From NCBI GenBank assembly GCA_019634245.1, contig JAHQVR010000299.1, positions 1-5,278 of the forward strand: 5,278 nt of DNA. The letters run 5' to 3'. Each line of letters starts with the position of its first letter. The stretch's first letter is position 1. This stretch comes from Gammaproteobacteria bacterium. GTDB taxonomy: Bacteria; Pseudomonadota; Gammaproteobacteria; Granulosicoccales; Granulosicoccaceae. A program made the position numbers and the translations under genes. Below are positions 5,078 through 5,278 of the stretch, piece by piece. The notes beneath the pieces were generated by a model that did no database searches, was not told where the DNA came from, and was given only the letters and a program-made list of their open reading frames with translations.

Positions 5078-5278
5078 GTGCTGAAAATATCGCTTTTAGT
5101 CGATGACGATCGGGCTATTCTCAGCATCTGGCTAAACCGAGTTCTAAGTCTATCTCCTATGATTGAAGCGGCCGGTTTACAAAGATTTTCTCAAGAGTCG
5201 GGCCAGGCAGTCGCTACATCTCTCGAAGCAGAGCAACAGTCGGATATTTAGGGCTCAGTAGCTGTAACACTCCCTGCA
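5078..5278 (+). pseudogene. Response regulator receiver domain, interrupted by an in-frame stop; runs to the window edge
   Basis: From GTG 5078 the peptide begins MLKISLLVDDDRAILSIWLN, a textbook first strand and first helix of a receiver domain with the acidic cluster Asp9-Asp11. It continues to LEAEQQSDI and stops at TAG 5249-5251 after 57 residues. A receiver normally has about 120 residues, and the DI at the break is where a sequence of the type DIVLLDVTLPG is expected. Past the stop the same frame reads GSVAVTLPA, which lines up with that strand. Ala (codon GCT, one base from Asp GAT) stands at the phospho-acceptor position, and one residue is extra. I infer a decayed gene, though a sequencing error is possible. 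The spacing resembles NarL-type regulators, but the output domain is outside the window. The TTG at 5060 is a less likely start because it precedes the Shine-Dalgarno. Confidence 0.45.

Noticed and set aside
4884..5084. 66-codon frame from GTG 4884, ending in an overlap with the GTG at 5078
   Set aside because: The start lies in the right arm of a hairpin, no good ribosome binding site precedes it, and the Arg/Cys-rich product resembles nothing I know. It could be real, but I cannot support it.
4912..5127. 71-codon minus-strand frame
   Set aside because: It overlaps the receiver start and its ribosome binding site on the other strand, and its composition is shadow-like.

Overview
The window reads as bacterial chromosome, most likely from a Gram-negative proteobacterium. 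The reasons are a Sec-exported protein with c-type haem motifs, a REC plus HD-GYP response regulator of the RpfG-like kind, and a base composition that looks close to balanced by eye. A gammaproteobacterium is my best guess, but nothing here fixes the taxon. I see no mobile element, CRISPR array, tRNA or rRNA.

Layout. At 1-119 a gene start on the minus strand probably runs off the left edge. Positions 120-626 are mostly non-coding. They hold short repeats and palindromes, plus two ATG-less open frames (373-546 and 503-626) that look faintly coding and may be a frameshifted remnant. Positions 627-3068 encode an 813-residue exported protein. It has a signal peptide, a cysteine-bearing N-terminal region, two CxxCH haem-attachment motifs and a tail of four degenerate beta-rich repeats of about 88 residues. 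A GC-rich hairpin follows its stop. Positions 3069-3468 carry two hairpins, a 10-bp palindrome and two candidate promoters. The reading frame of the 813-residue protein also stays open for 78 codons after its stop.

Positions 3484-4839 encode a response regulator with a receiver domain, a coiled coil, an HD-GYP cyclic-di-GMP phosphodiesterase domain and a small C-terminal beta domain. It most likely starts at a TTG codon with a good ribosome binding site. Positions 4840-5077 contain a 16-nt-period direct repeat and a hairpin. From 5078 a second receiver domain begins with a GTG start and a strong Shine-Dalgarno. It meets an in-frame stop just before the expected phosphorylation-site strand. 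Receiver-like sequence seems to continue past that stop, with alanine where the aspartate should be, so it is probably a decayed or misread gene.

Functional reading. The two complete genes look like separate transcription units: 400 bp, hairpins and a candidate promoter lie between them. Nothing in the sequence links the exported haem protein to cyclic-di-GMP signalling apart from adjacency. The HD-GYP regulator and the broken receiver gene are both two-component parts, and no sensor kinase is visible. The most unusual object is the exported dihaem protein with its four-repeat tail, which I cannot assign to a characterised family.
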